Shown piece by piece: positions 1-6,495 of a stretch of DNA of 9,424 bases. The translations under genes were made by a program, and so were the position numbers. Source of the DNA: Lachnospiraceae bacterium UBA7188 (lineage in GTDB: Bacteria > Bacillota > Clostridia > Lachnospirales > Lachnospiraceae). The notes beneath the pieces were generated by a model that saw only the letters and a list, made by a program, of their open reading frames with translations, did not search any database and was not told the origin of the DNA. The stretch lies in NCBI GenBank assembly GCA_002490995.1, contig DKVC01000020.1:1-9424 (forward strand), given 5' to 3'. Each line of letters starts with the position of its first letter. The stretch's first letter is position 1.

Positions 1-73
1 ATGTTCAGAACTACAACTTAGTAGTACTGTGAGGCAATACCATCATATTTATTGACTAACACCAATAGTTTTT

Positions 74-760
74 ATGCTGAGTGTGTTGATGATCTTTAGT
101 CTTGCCGCCTGCGGCAGCCAGGACGGAGGCAATCAGGGGACTGCTCCCCAGTCGGCAAACGGAGGAAATGGAACCGAAAACCTGCAGAATCCTTCCGGGC
201 AGATAGAATCGCCTGTGAAAGATACGGCTGGTTCTTCCACAGAAACATCAGAGGAGAGCGTGGAAACAACAGAAAGTAAAACATTGGTGGTATACTATTC
301 AGCCACAGGATATACAGAAAGTGTTGCAAAGTATATTGCAGAAGCAACAGGCGGCGAACTGTTCAGGCTGGAACCTGTGGAGGAGTACAGCAGCGCTGAT
401 CTGGACTGGACGGATAGAAACAGCCGGGTATCCCGTGAGCATAACAATCCGGAGGAGAGGATGATGGATCTTGTGGCATCCACTGTTCCGGATTGGGAAT
501 CCTACGAAACTATATTTATAGGTTATCCTATATGGTGGGGCATTGCAGCATGGCCGGTGGACAGGTTCATTGCAGACAATGACTTTACGGGAAAGACAGT
601 GATCCCTTTCTGCACATCCTCTTCCTCCGGCTTGGGAGAGAGCGGCGAACTGCTAAAAGAGGCGGCAGGAACAGGAGAATGGCTTACAGGCGAAAGGTTC
701 CGTTCCGGCGCTTCTGAAGAAACTGTCAAGGAATGGGTAGAAAGCCTTTCGTTAGAATAG
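74..760 (+). CDS. Flavodoxin-fold lipoprotein, 5' end probably truncated
   Basis: Probable FMN-binding flavodoxin anchored outside the membrane as a lipoprotein. The lipobox is SLAAC with the lipidated Cys at residue 13. A Ser/Thr/Gly/Glu-rich linker covers about residues 14-68, and the flavodoxin domain about 70-226. The phosphate-binding loop YYSATGYTES is at 74-83. The loop IGYPIWWGIAAW at 149-160 resembles the one that packs on the isoalloxazine ring in flavodoxin_4-type proteins. The start is doubtful: the reading begins directly in the hydrophobic core, with no Lys/Arg n-region and no ribosome binding site, and an in-frame stop lies at 53-55. The normal first 5-10 residues seem to have been lost by a rearrangement upstream. 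The stop is 10 bp before the next lipoprotein gene, so the two were probably co-transcribed. The domain call is firm; whether the gene is still expressed is not. Confidence 0.85.
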   Translation: MLSVLMIFSLAACGSQDGGNQGTAPQSANGGNGTENLQNPSGQIESPVKDTAGSSTETSEESVETTESKTLVVYYSATGYTESVAKYIAEATGGELFRLEPVEEYSSADLDWTDRNSRVSREHNNPEERMMDLVASTVPDWESYETIFIGYPIWWGIAAWPVDRFIADNDFTGKTVIPFCTSSSSGLGESGELLKEAAGTGEWLTGERFRSGASEETVKEWVESLSLE

Positions 761-770
761 GAGGCCATTC

Positions 771-1841
771 ATGAAAAGAAAGCTGACTCTCTTGCTGGCT
801 GTTTCAATGGCTGTTCTTTTATCCGCCTGCCAAAGCGAATCATCACAATCGGATAGGGACAGCGCAGACAACATCCTGCAGGAAGATGTGGGGCAGACGG
901 AATCAGAAAATGTGCGGGAGGAACTTACAGTGGGCAGCGGAGAGGGTAATTTAAGCGGAACAGTGCCGGATGAACTGGAGTATATTCCGGCTGAATACAA
1001 ACATCCTGCAGAGCAGGCGGGAATATTGGAAAAGCTGACATATCAGACATGGGAATCCTTTTCTTATGAAGACCACACACAGGAACTGACAAAAGAGGCA
1101 TGGGTTTATCTGCCCTATGGGTATTCGGAAGAGCAGGAATATAATGTTTTCTATCTGAGCCATGGAGGCTGGAGCAATGAAACAACAATCATGGGAACAG
1201 ATGAGGAGCCGCATACTTTTAAGTATGTGATCGACCATGCGATCCAGGATGGAAAGATCCAGCCGCTTATCATTGTCCTGCCTACATATAACAATACAAG
1301 CGGAAACGACAGCGGTGATTACAGTCTCGCATTGAAATTGACAGACCAGTTCCATAACGAACTGCTGAATGACCTGATACCTGCTGTTGAAAGCAGGTAT
1401 AGTACCTATGCGGAGGATACGACACCCGCTGGTATCGCGGCTTCCCGTGACCATAGAGGCTTTGGGGGATTTTCCATGGGTTCCGTCAATACATGGTGTA
1501 CGTTCCGGTACTGCCTTGATTATTTCCGGTATTTTATGCCCATGAGCGGCAGTTATACCACTGACGGGGAGTACATGGCAGAGCTGGTCAGGGAATCCGG
1601 GCACACATGGGATGATTTCTTTATCTTTTCTGCATCCGGCACGGATGATTTTGCATACAGTGCCTTTAAACGGCAGATCATGGCTATGGGTGATGTGGAG
1701 GACGGTACTTTCCGGTTTGCGGATAATGAGGCGGATGGCAATCTGGCATTTTTGGAGCGGGAAGGATATACCCATAATGGAACAGCAAGTGATGAATATA
1801 CATACAACGGGCTGCGTTTTTTCTGGAATGGAGAGAAATGA
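771..1841 (+). CDS. Lipoprotein esterase of the CE1 / esterase D alpha/beta-hydrolase family
   Basis: Predicted secreted, membrane-anchored serine esterase that would hydrolyse ester bonds, for example acyl or feruloyl esters; the true substrate is unknown. A classic lipoprotein signal (MKRK n-region, hydrophobic core, LLSAC lipobox, Cys20) is followed by an acidic linker to about residue 85. The catalytic domain covers about 90-353. The nucleophile elbow is GFSMG with Ser235. An Asp in SGTDD (291-293) and His335 in GYTHNG sit where the rest of the triad is expected. SHGGW at 130-134 resembles the oxyanion-side loop of this family. AGGAGG overlaps the previous stop codon and gives good spacing to the ATG, supporting both this start and translational coupling to the flavodoxin. 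The family is secure from fold motifs; a specific enzyme name would be a guess. Confidence 0.88.
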   Translation: MKRKLTLLLAVSMAVLLSACQSESSQSDRDSADNILQEDVGQTESENVREELTVGSGEGNLSGTVPDELEYIPAEYKHPAEQAGILEKLTYQTWESFSYEDHTQELTKEAWVYLPYGYSEEQEYNVFYLSHGGWSNETTIMGTDEEPHTFKYVIDHAIQDGKIQPLIIVLPTYNNTSGNDSGDYSLALKLTDQFHNELLNDLIPAVESRYSTYAEDTTPAGIAASRDHRGFGGFSMGSVNTWCTFRYCLDYFRYFMPMSGSYTTDGEYMAELVRESGHTWDDFFIFSASGTDDFAYSAFKRQIMAMGDVEDGTFRFADNEADGNLAFLEREGYTHNGTASDEYTYNGLRFFWNGEK

Positions 1842-1895
1842 AAGGAATCCGCAGGAGAAAAATAAACATATTGGATTGGTGAGGAGAGAGTTTGG

Positions 1896-2576
1896 ATGAA
1901 CCCCAAAATGATTGTTAAGACAGGTGTTGATATTGGGATGACGGTTGCCCTGATGTTTTTGATGACCTATGAGATGATAGGGCAGGCTCTCCATGAATGG
2001 CTGGGAATAGGGATGTTCTTGATGTTTGTCATCCATCATGTCCTGAACCGCAGATGGTTTGGGGTGCTTCTGAAAGGGAAATATACGCCTTTCCGGATAT
2101 GGCAGACGATGCTGGTGGTGTCAGTACTCCTTTCCATGATCGGCTCCATGGTCAGTGGTGCCATTATTTCCCGCAGTGTTCTCTCCTTTCTGCCGATCCA
2201 TGGCGGAAGCTCTTTTGGAAGAAAACTTCATATGCTGTCAGCTTATTGGGGGGTTGTATTGATGTCCCTTCATCTTGGGCTGCACTGGAATATGATGCTG
2301 GGAGTGGCGGGAAAAGCAGTACAAGGAACTTCAAAGGTTCGCATCTGCATGCTCCGCATTGCTGCAGCAGTGGTGGCTGTATACGGCATGTATGCTTTTG
2401 TGAAACGGGACATAGGGAATTATATGCTGTTAAAGGTTCACTTTGTTTTTTTTGATTACGATGAGCCTTTATTCTTTTTCCTGCTGGATTATGTAGCGGT
2501 CATGGGTTTGTTCCTATTCATTGGGCATTATCTGTCTGTTTTTTTAAGACAGCATGGCAGAAAGAAGAAAGCATGA
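1896..2576 (+). CDS. DUF4405-type polytopic membrane protein, possibly heme-binding
   Basis: Integral membrane protein with about six hydrophobic segments, roughly at residues 10-30, 36-50, 70-92, 112-136, 150-169 and 191-217. The start reads like the DUF4405 family, with LHEWLGIGMF at 32-41 followed by HHVLNRRW at 47-54. Histidines at 33, 47, 48, 112, 126 and 130 lie in or beside membrane helices. That pattern recalls b-type cytochromes such as the cytochrome b561 fold, so heme ligation and electron transfer across the membrane are plausible but not shown. A GGAGAG-type ribosome binding site precedes the ATG. The gene lies 54 bp after the esterase gene, within the same directional cluster. 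A role feeding electrons to the lipid-anchored flavodoxin is inference. Confidence 0.75.
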   Translation: MNPKMIVKTGVDIGMTVALMFLMTYEMIGQALHEWLGIGMFLMFVIHHVLNRRWFGVLLKGKYTPFRIWQTMLVVSVLLSMIGSMVSGAIISRSVLSFLPIHGGSSFGRKLHMLSAYWGVVLMSLHLGLHWNMMLGVAGKAVQGTSKVRICMLRIAAAVVAVYGMYAFVKRDIGNYMLLKVHFVFFDYDEPLFFFLLDYVAVMGLFLFIGHYLSVFLRQHGRKKKA

Positions 2577-2660
2577 AGGCGGAGGGGCAATTCCGCTTTC
2601 TGAAATATGAAGGAATAGCGGAAAAATATGACACAGACGGAATGTAAAGGATGGGGACCT

Positions 2661-3683
2661 ATGCGGATATTAAGAAGGAAAGTTATGGTGCCGGTAATCT
2701 TGTTGAGCTTGTTGCTGTCTGCGTGTGGCGGAAGCGATGGTCAGTTAGCTGATGAATCCGGCAATACAGAACAAAGCGCCCATGTTGAGAATACTGATCA
2801 GGAGGAAAAGGAAATGCCTGTCCCTGACAGCAGTATTGTGGAAAACAGAGACGGTCTTACATTCCCGATAGGGAATGCGGTTACTTTCCCCGGAGCTTTT
2901 ACGGGAACAGCATACCTTGCCACCATGATAGCCAGTGATGAAATATACCATTTCCCGCAGACCAACCATGTGACATTCGAGCCTGGGGCAAGAAGCAACT
3001 GGCACAGCCATGGAGGGATGGTTATTCTGGTTACCGGAGGTGTCGGATATTATCAGGAAGAAGGAAAGTCGGCTCAGATCATCAGGAAGGGGGATGTGAT
3101 CGAGTGTGCCCCCGGTGTCAGGCATTGGCATGGCGCCGCTCCTGACAGCTGGTTTTCTCAGATGGTGGTCTATGATGCCGGTTATTCCGGCGCAAGCGAT
3201 GGTGAAGAACCAGTTACGGATGTGTATTATGCAAGTTTGGAGGCAGAAGAGTATGCAGGACATAACATAACAACAGACAATGCTTTTATGTTCCAGCGTG
3301 CAAGCCAGCCTGTCACTATGCAGACATTCAGCGGTCCGGTGTATCTTTCTGACATCATTGGCGAAAATGTCGCCGGTGCACCGGGTATGCACTATGTTGT
3401 GTTTGAACCGGGCGTTATCAATAACTGGCATACCCATGAAGGCGGGCAGATCCTGATTGCTACGGATGGGATTGGGTATCATCAGATTGAGGGGGAGCCT
3501 GTGGAGATACTGTACCCTGGTGATGTGGCATTTTGTCCGCCGGGCGTAAAGCATTGGCATGGGGGCAGTGCAGAAACAGAGTTTGCCCATATTGCCATCA
3601 ATACGAACCCGGGATCAGGCGGCGTGGAATGGTTTGATCGTATTTCGGAGGAAGAATACAATAAGCTGCCCGCAGGGAAATAA
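2661..3683 (+). CDS. Bicupin lipoprotein
   Basis: Secreted lipoprotein carrying two cupin beta-barrels, likely metal-binding. The closest remembered relatives are small quercetinase-like or hydroxynitrile-lyase-like cupins (COG1917 type). The start at 2661 gives the signal MRILRRK, a hydrophobic core, the LLSAC lipobox and Cys22, with GGATGGGGA just upstream. An in-frame ATG at 2628 would add 11 unhelpful residues. Cupin 1 (about 75-170) has H115/H117 and R154-HWH; cupin 2 (about 215-315) has H257/H259, Gln263 and K297-HWH. The position matching Gln263 in cupin 1 is Val121, so metal binding may be weaker there. The two halves probably arose by duplication. There are 84 bp between this start and the previous stop, so it may share the operon's transcript. 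The reaction catalysed is unknown. Confidence 0.85.
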   Translation: MRILRRKVMVPVILLSLLLSACGGSDGQLADESGNTEQSAHVENTDQEEKEMPVPDSSIVENRDGLTFPIGNAVTFPGAFTGTAYLATMIASDEIYHFPQTNHVTFEPGARSNWHSHGGMVILVTGGVGYYQEEGKSAQIIRKGDVIECAPGVRHWHGAAPDSWFSQMVVYDAGYSGASDGEEPVTDVYYASLEAEEYAGHNITTDNAFMFQRASQPVTMQTFSGPVYLSDIIGENVAGAPGMHYVVFEPGVINNWHTHEGGQILIATDGIGYHQIEGEPVEILYPGDVAFCPPGVKHWHGGSAETEFAHIAINTNPGSGGVEWFDRISEEEYNKLPAGK

Positions 3684-3714
3684 AATCAAACAGATACGAT
3701 GAAAAGGTGAGGTT

Positions 3715-4161
3715 ATGGAGAACGCTGTTTTTACTACCTTGTGCATGGTCAGTGATATAGATGGGAATGTGCTGGTACAGGAACGTATCGGAGGAAAATG
3801 GGACGGCATTGCTTTTCCGGGCGGTCATGTTGAGCAGGGTGAATCTTTTGTGAAATCTGTTATCCGTGAGGTTTATGAGGAAACAGGATATACCATTGAA
3901 TCGCCATTGTTATGCGGCATAAAGCAGTTTCAAACAGATGAAGGCGGCCGGTATGTCATTCTTATGTTTAAGGCTGATAAATTTCATGGAAAACTTGCAT
4001 CGTCATCTGAGGGGAGAGCCTTTTGGATCAAGCGTGATGAAATGCAGCGATACAATTTGGCGCATGATATGTTGGAGATGATGGAACTCTTTGAAAATGA
4101 TGCCAAAAGTGAGTTTTATTACTATAAGGATATGGACAAGTGGAAATATGAAATTTTATAA
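3715..4161 (+). CDS. NUDIX hydrolase
   Basis: Cytoplasmic pyrophosphohydrolase of the MutT/NUDIX superfamily, cleaving a nucleoside diphosphate linked to another moiety. The Nudix box is complete: G37, E43, R51-E52-V53, E55-E56 and G58, matching the spacing G-x5-E-x7-RE-U-x-EE-x-G-U. The metal-binding glutamates are present. At 148 aa the length is normal for the compact members (8-oxo-dGTPase-like), but the substrate cannot be read from sequence. GGTGAGG precedes the ATG. It follows the bicupin gene by 31 bp but has no signal peptide and looks more AT-rich than the genes on either side, so it may be an independent housecleaning gene. It is the last gene before the switch to mobile-element sequence. 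Confidence 0.92.
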   Translation: MENAVFTTLCMVSDIDGNVLVQERIGGKWDGIAFPGGHVEQGESFVKSVIREVYEETGYTIESPLLCGIKQFQTDEGGRYVILMFKADKFHGKLASSSEGRAFWIKRDEMQRYNLAHDMLEMMELFENDAKSEFYYYKDMDKWKYEIL

Positions 4162-4423
4162 AAATATACATGGCTAAGGTGCATGACACAGATAAAACTG
4201 AAATCGGATAAAAAATACTAATCAATGTAAAATTCTAGTATAGTAGTTTGAAAATGTATATTAAGGCATTTTGCATAAAGGACAAGGTGGTAAAGTACAT
4301 TCTTTATATTGCAGAAGCAGAAAAATAGAGCATTATTGCGATTAAATTACGCAGCCATATAATGGCTTCGAGAATAATTTAAAAAACATTACGGATAAAG
4401 AAGGTGATGGTATCGGACGCATA

Positions 4424-4840
4424 TTGGTAGTTGAGTTTGATGGACGGGATTCCTCGGTTTTTGATGCAGTAATGGATGTTCTAAAACATCATTCTAATTT
4501 TGAATATGTACAGATGAATGACGATTCGATACTGTCGGTGCCGGGGCTGGAGATTTACCCCAGCCGCAGGAAGATATACCGCGGGCGCAAGGAGATCAGC
4601 CTGACGGCAAAGGAATATGACCTTTTCTATCTTCTGGTGGTGAACAGGGGGCAGGTCTTAACCTACGGGCAGATATACCAGAACGTATGGGGCGATGAGG
4701 CGATTGGCAGGGAGAACAATGCCGTGAAATGCCATATCAGGAACCTGCGCGAAAAGCTGTTCAAGGCGATACCGGATGCTGCATTTGCAATCCGGTGTGT
4801 CAGGGAAGTCGGGTACTGCTTTGATGTGAATCCCGAATAA
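4424..4840 (+). CDS. Winged-helix regulator (OmpR/PhoB DNA-binding domain) lacking a receiver domain
   Basis: DNA-binding protein with an OmpR/PhoB C-terminal winged helix at about residues 42-134. Typical landmarks are SLTAKEYDLFYLL (59-71), RGQVLTYGQIYQNVWG (75-90), NAVKCHIRNLREKL (99-112) and the wing IRCVREVGYCF (123-133). The 40-residue N-terminus is too short for a phosphoacceptor receiver, so it cannot act as a conventional two-component regulator. The reading starts at TTG 4424 with a poor ribosome binding site. In-frame sequence continues upstream to a stop at 4343-4345, and ATC at 4412 sits 5 bp after AGGTG where a start would be expected, so the original start codon may be mutated. 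The 262 bp before it (4162-4423) is AT-rich, with no supported gene. An operator-like repeat array lies about 140 bp downstream of its stop. Confidence 0.75.
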   Translation: MVVEFDGRDSSVFDAVMDVLKHHSNFEYVQMNDDSILSVPGLEIYPSRRKIYRGRKEISLTAKEYDLFYLLVVNRGQVLTYGQIYQNVWGDEAIGRENNAVKCHIRNLREKLFKAIPDAAFAIRCVREVGYCFDVNPE

Positions 4841-4852
4841 TTAATGTATAAT

Positions 4853-4890
4853 CAGTGGTTTGGATGCATGATCTGAACCGCTGTTTTTTT
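4853..4890 (+). terminator. Rho-independent terminator after the winged-helix gene
   Basis: An 8-bp stem with one G-T pair, CAGTGGTT (4853-4860) with AACCGCTG (4876-4883), encloses a 15-nt loop that can itself form GAT/ATC. Seven T residues follow directly (4884-4890). It lies 12 bp after the regulator's stop codon and should isolate that gene from the downstream promoter. Confidence 0.8.
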
Positions 4891-4979
4891 GACCCATTTT
4901 AGTGCAAACCTACAAATTCCCATAAAAATATACCCAATTCGCTAGGTCTATGCCAAGCTGTGTCGCAACTTGCGTTTTT

Positions 4980-5023
4980 CTACACCGTACCTACACCCAG
5001 CCTACACTTGCCCTACCTTTGCA
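4980..5023 (+). repeat. Four tandem 11-bp direct repeats, probable operator
   Basis: CTAC begins at 4980, 4991, 5002 and 5013, exactly 11 bp apart. The units are CTACACCGTAC, CTACACCCAGC, CTACACTTGCC and a weaker CTACCTTTGCA. A lone CCTACA also occurs at 4909-4914, out of phase. Tandem half-sites every 11 bp (one helical turn) are how PhoB/OmpR-type winged helices bind DNA, and the adjacent gene encodes such a domain. The array ends 5 bp before a TATAAT box, covering the -35 position as in pho-box promoters. Assignment to this regulator is inference. Confidence 0.6.
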
Positions 5024-5034
5024 TATTTTATAAT
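5006..5034 (+). promoter_or_regulatory. Promoter with TATAAT -10 box and repeats in place of a -35 box
   Basis: TATAAT lies at 5029-5034 in an AT-rich patch (5023-5036). Seventeen bp upstream, the -35 position (5006-5011) reads ACTTGC and lies within the 11-bp repeats, so no good consensus -35 is present. Such a layout usually means the promoter needs an activator bound to the repeats. Transcription would begin near 5041 and run through the leader to the sigma-like gene. Confidence 0.5.
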
Positions 5035-5174
5035 TTCCCCAACTGGCAGATCGCCAGGGGGGAAAACGTGCCGGAAAAGCCGCGTATCCCCGGAAAGGGA
5101 ATACCGTGGGCATAGAATGGACAGGGTCGGGGCTTGTGCCGCAGAAAATAAAATATCATATATTTTTCATACAC

Positions 5175-5206
5175 ACCGCGGTTCCCAAAGGGGCTGCGGT
5201 CTTTTT
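5175..5206 (+). terminator. Intrinsic terminator inside the leader
   Basis: ACCGCGGTTCC (5175-5185) pairs with GGGGCTGCGGT (5190-5200) over 11 bp, including three G-T pairs, around a short C-plus-AAA loop. The sequence CTTTTT follows. It lies upstream of, and in the same orientation as, the sigma-like gene, so it would act as an attenuator or end a small RNA. Confidence 0.75.
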
Positions 5207-5265
5207 ATGTTCGACACATTCCCCGCCCATTCTGTCCTGTTATATACAAAAGCCCATAATCTTAC

Positions 5266-5303
5266 AAAAGAGCGCACCCCGCAAAAAGGGCCTGCGCTCT
5301 TTT
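5266..5303 (+). terminator. Second, potentially bidirectional stem-loop in the leader
   Basis: AAAAGAGCGCA (5266-5276) and TGCGCTCTTTT (5293-5303) are exact inverse complements over 11 bp, enclosing a 16-nt loop in which CCC and GGG could also pair. The A-run on the left and T-run on the right are typical of terminators usable from either strand. The ribosome binding site of the next gene begins about 60 bp later. Confidence 0.6.
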
Positions 5304-5379
5304 GCTGTCAGGGGAAAGAGCCGTGGCCCGCCGCTTGTCCTTCGTTTTCTGAAATTCGGAAATGAAGGAGGACAAGCCT

Positions 5380-5832
5380 ATGGCAAAGGCATATAGAATC
5401 CCGGATTATAAGAAGATGTATCCGGAAGCCAAAGAGGAAGTGATCAACCTGCTTAGAACCACAGAAAGGAAAATGCAGTACCAGGAATATGACCTCAAGA
5501 CGGAGCAGACCGTCATAAACCAGAAGGATCAGACCATAACCACCATACCCAGCAGGGAAGATTCCCTTGAACGGCTGGCAGACCAGGAGATGCAGTTTGC
5601 AGGGGAGTCAGAAAGCGTGGAAGAAACCGTGCTGCGCAGGCTTCGGTATGCACAGTTACATAAGGCCCTTTCTATGCTGTCTGATGATGAACAGGAGCTG
5701 ATAGACCGCCTGTTTTTCCAGGGGCAGACTGTAAGGGAAGTGGCGATGGGCATGGGTATATATCCCAATGCTGTGCATAAGCGGAAGAAACGCATCCTTG
5801 GGAAACTGAAAAAATTTTTTGAAAAAAATTAA
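5380..5832 (+). CDS. Sigma-70 region-4-like protein of a mobile element
   Basis: A 150-aa protein whose C-terminal half (about residues 83-145) is a sigma-70 region 4 / ECF-like helix-turn-helix. A helix pair LHKALSMLSDDEQELI (93-108) leads into the recognition part LFFQGQTVREVAMGMGI (111-127) and a basic helix VHKRKKRILGKLKKF (132-146). The N-terminal 80 residues are charged and partly helical, with no recognisable region 2, so it cannot contact a -10 element like a full sigma factor. Similar proteins in clostridial conjugative elements are annotated as sigma-70 family and are thought to regulate element genes. The start at 5380 is chosen because AAGGAGG lies 9 bp ahead; the in-frame ATG at 5362 lies before that site. 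The long leader suggests tight control. Confidence 0.8.
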   Translation: MAKAYRIPDYKKMYPEAKEEVINLLRTTERKMQYQEYDLKTEQTVINQKDQTITTIPSREDSLERLADQEMQFAGESESVEETVLRRLRYAQLHKALSMLSDDEQELIDRLFFQGQTVREVAMGMGIYPNAVHKRKKRILGKLKKFFEKN

Positions 5833-5874
5833 ATTTTAGGGTGTACAAAACGCTCTGCCAACGTGGAAGTAAGT

Positions 5875-6440
5875 AGAGGGGAATTTTTTTCTCCCCTCTG
5901 CCCATTGAAAAATACCGCCGCCAGGCGGTCATATCCAGCAGCATAGATACGTTAGCTGTCCAGCTTGATAAAGCAAAGCGATGCGGAGGACACGCCAAGA
6001 CCACCTGCAGGGAAAACCTGTCAAAAAGATCACATCAAAGGTGCAGAGCGGCAAATGTCCGTCCCAAGGCGGCCTGTGGCGGGCCGTTTGCCATGACATG
6101 GACAGCCTATAATGATACTTCCGTCCAGTCACAGCCCCGCAGGAGCGGGATCACGCAATGAGGGCGGCTCGGAGAGAACCTCGGAGGGGTTAGAACCCCA
6201 TGACGGCCTTAAGCCAGGGCCGGTCTTTGTCTGCTGCCTATGGGCGCATCCTGCGCCCGCTCCGGGGAGTAGTGTCGAACAGGGGCAGATTGAAATGAAA
6301 GACGAAAGACAAGCATTTTCAGGCTGGGAAATTTTCCAGAGGGGAAATGCTTTCATGATAGAAACTACGGCGGCAGACTGCCAAGGAGCCGGGAGGATGT
6401 TCCAAACGGCCACGATGGAGACTGCCGCCGTCCTTGTGTC
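5875..6440. ncRNA. Gene-free, hairpin-dense region: candidate structured RNA or transfer/recombination site
   Basis: There is no credible gene in the 663 bp between the sigma-like gene and 6496, but inverted repeats are dense. From left to right: AGAGGGGA/TCCCCTCT (5875-5882, 5892-5899), ACCGCC/GGCGGT (5914-5919, 5924-5929), CAGG/CCTG (6008-6020), GGCAAA/TTTGCC (6050-6055, 6087-6092) enclosing CGGCC/GGCCG (6070-6074, 6082-6086), CCCGC/GCGGG (6136-6149), GGGGTT/AACCCC (6186-6199), GGGCGCA/TGCGCCC (6242-6258), a 10-bp stem 6311-6320 with 6343-6352 enclosing another inverted repeat (6324-6339), and ACGGCGGCAG/CTGCCGCCGT (6367-6376, 6422-6431). Several are nested, as in folded RNA. It matches no RNA family I can name with confidence. 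An origin of transfer is the main alternative. The strand is unknown, though plus fits its neighbours. Confidence 0.4.
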
Positions 6441-6495
6441 ATGAAAAATAAGGGATGGAGAATTTGAAAGTATATGTTTTTATAGGAGGGAATGC

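Larger units (their letters stand above)
5041..5379 (+). promoter_or_regulatory. Untranslated leader of the sigma-like gene with two hairpins
   Basis: About 340 nt separate the predicted transcription start from the ATG at 5380. The first hairpin (5175-5200) has a U-tract and should terminate; the second (5266-5303) is an 11-bp perfect inverted repeat. Open frames crossing this stretch run through both hairpins, have unremarkable composition and lack a convincing start, so the leader is probably non-coding. A leader containing an early terminator fits transcription attenuation, or release of a short RNA of about 165 nt. What senses the signal is not visible. Confidence 0.45.

Noticed and set aside
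52..78. TTGACT and TATGCT as a promoter for the first gene
   Set aside because: The spacer is only 15 bp and the -10 box overlaps the start codon, so it cannot give a normal leader.
951..2039. 362-aa minus-strand frame opposite the esterase and DUF4405 genes
   Set aside because: Cys/His/Ile-rich shadow of well-supported plus-strand genes, with no domain or signal.
4254..4328. 24-codon frame upstream of the winged-helix gene
   Set aside because: The peptide looks plausible, but there is no ribosome binding site and it is too short to support without conservation.
4980..5023. Direct repeats as a CRISPR array
   Set aside because: Units are 11 bp with no unique spacers, and no cas genes are nearby.
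4970..5365. 131-aa frame overlapping the repeat array and leader
   Set aside because: It begins upstream of the predicted promoter's -10 box, covers the operator repeats and terminator, and has a composition unlike a protein.
5106..5396. 96-aa GTG-initiated frame across the leader
   Set aside because: It spans both hairpins, overlaps the start of the sigma-like gene, has no convincing ribosome binding site and shows no recognisable domain.
6108..6113. TATAAT as a promoter inside the hairpin-rich region
   Set aside because: The nearest TTG-type -35 candidates are 14-15 bp away and there is no extended -10, so it is too weak to list as a feature.
6186..6199. GGGGTTAGAACCCC as the T-arm of a tRNA
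   Set aside because: The 2-nt loop is too short, and no acceptor or anticodon stem can be built around it.
6112..6444. 110-aa frame within the hairpin-rich region
   Set aside because: No ribosome binding site, low-complexity content, and it runs through several stem-loops; more likely chance in GC-rich DNA.
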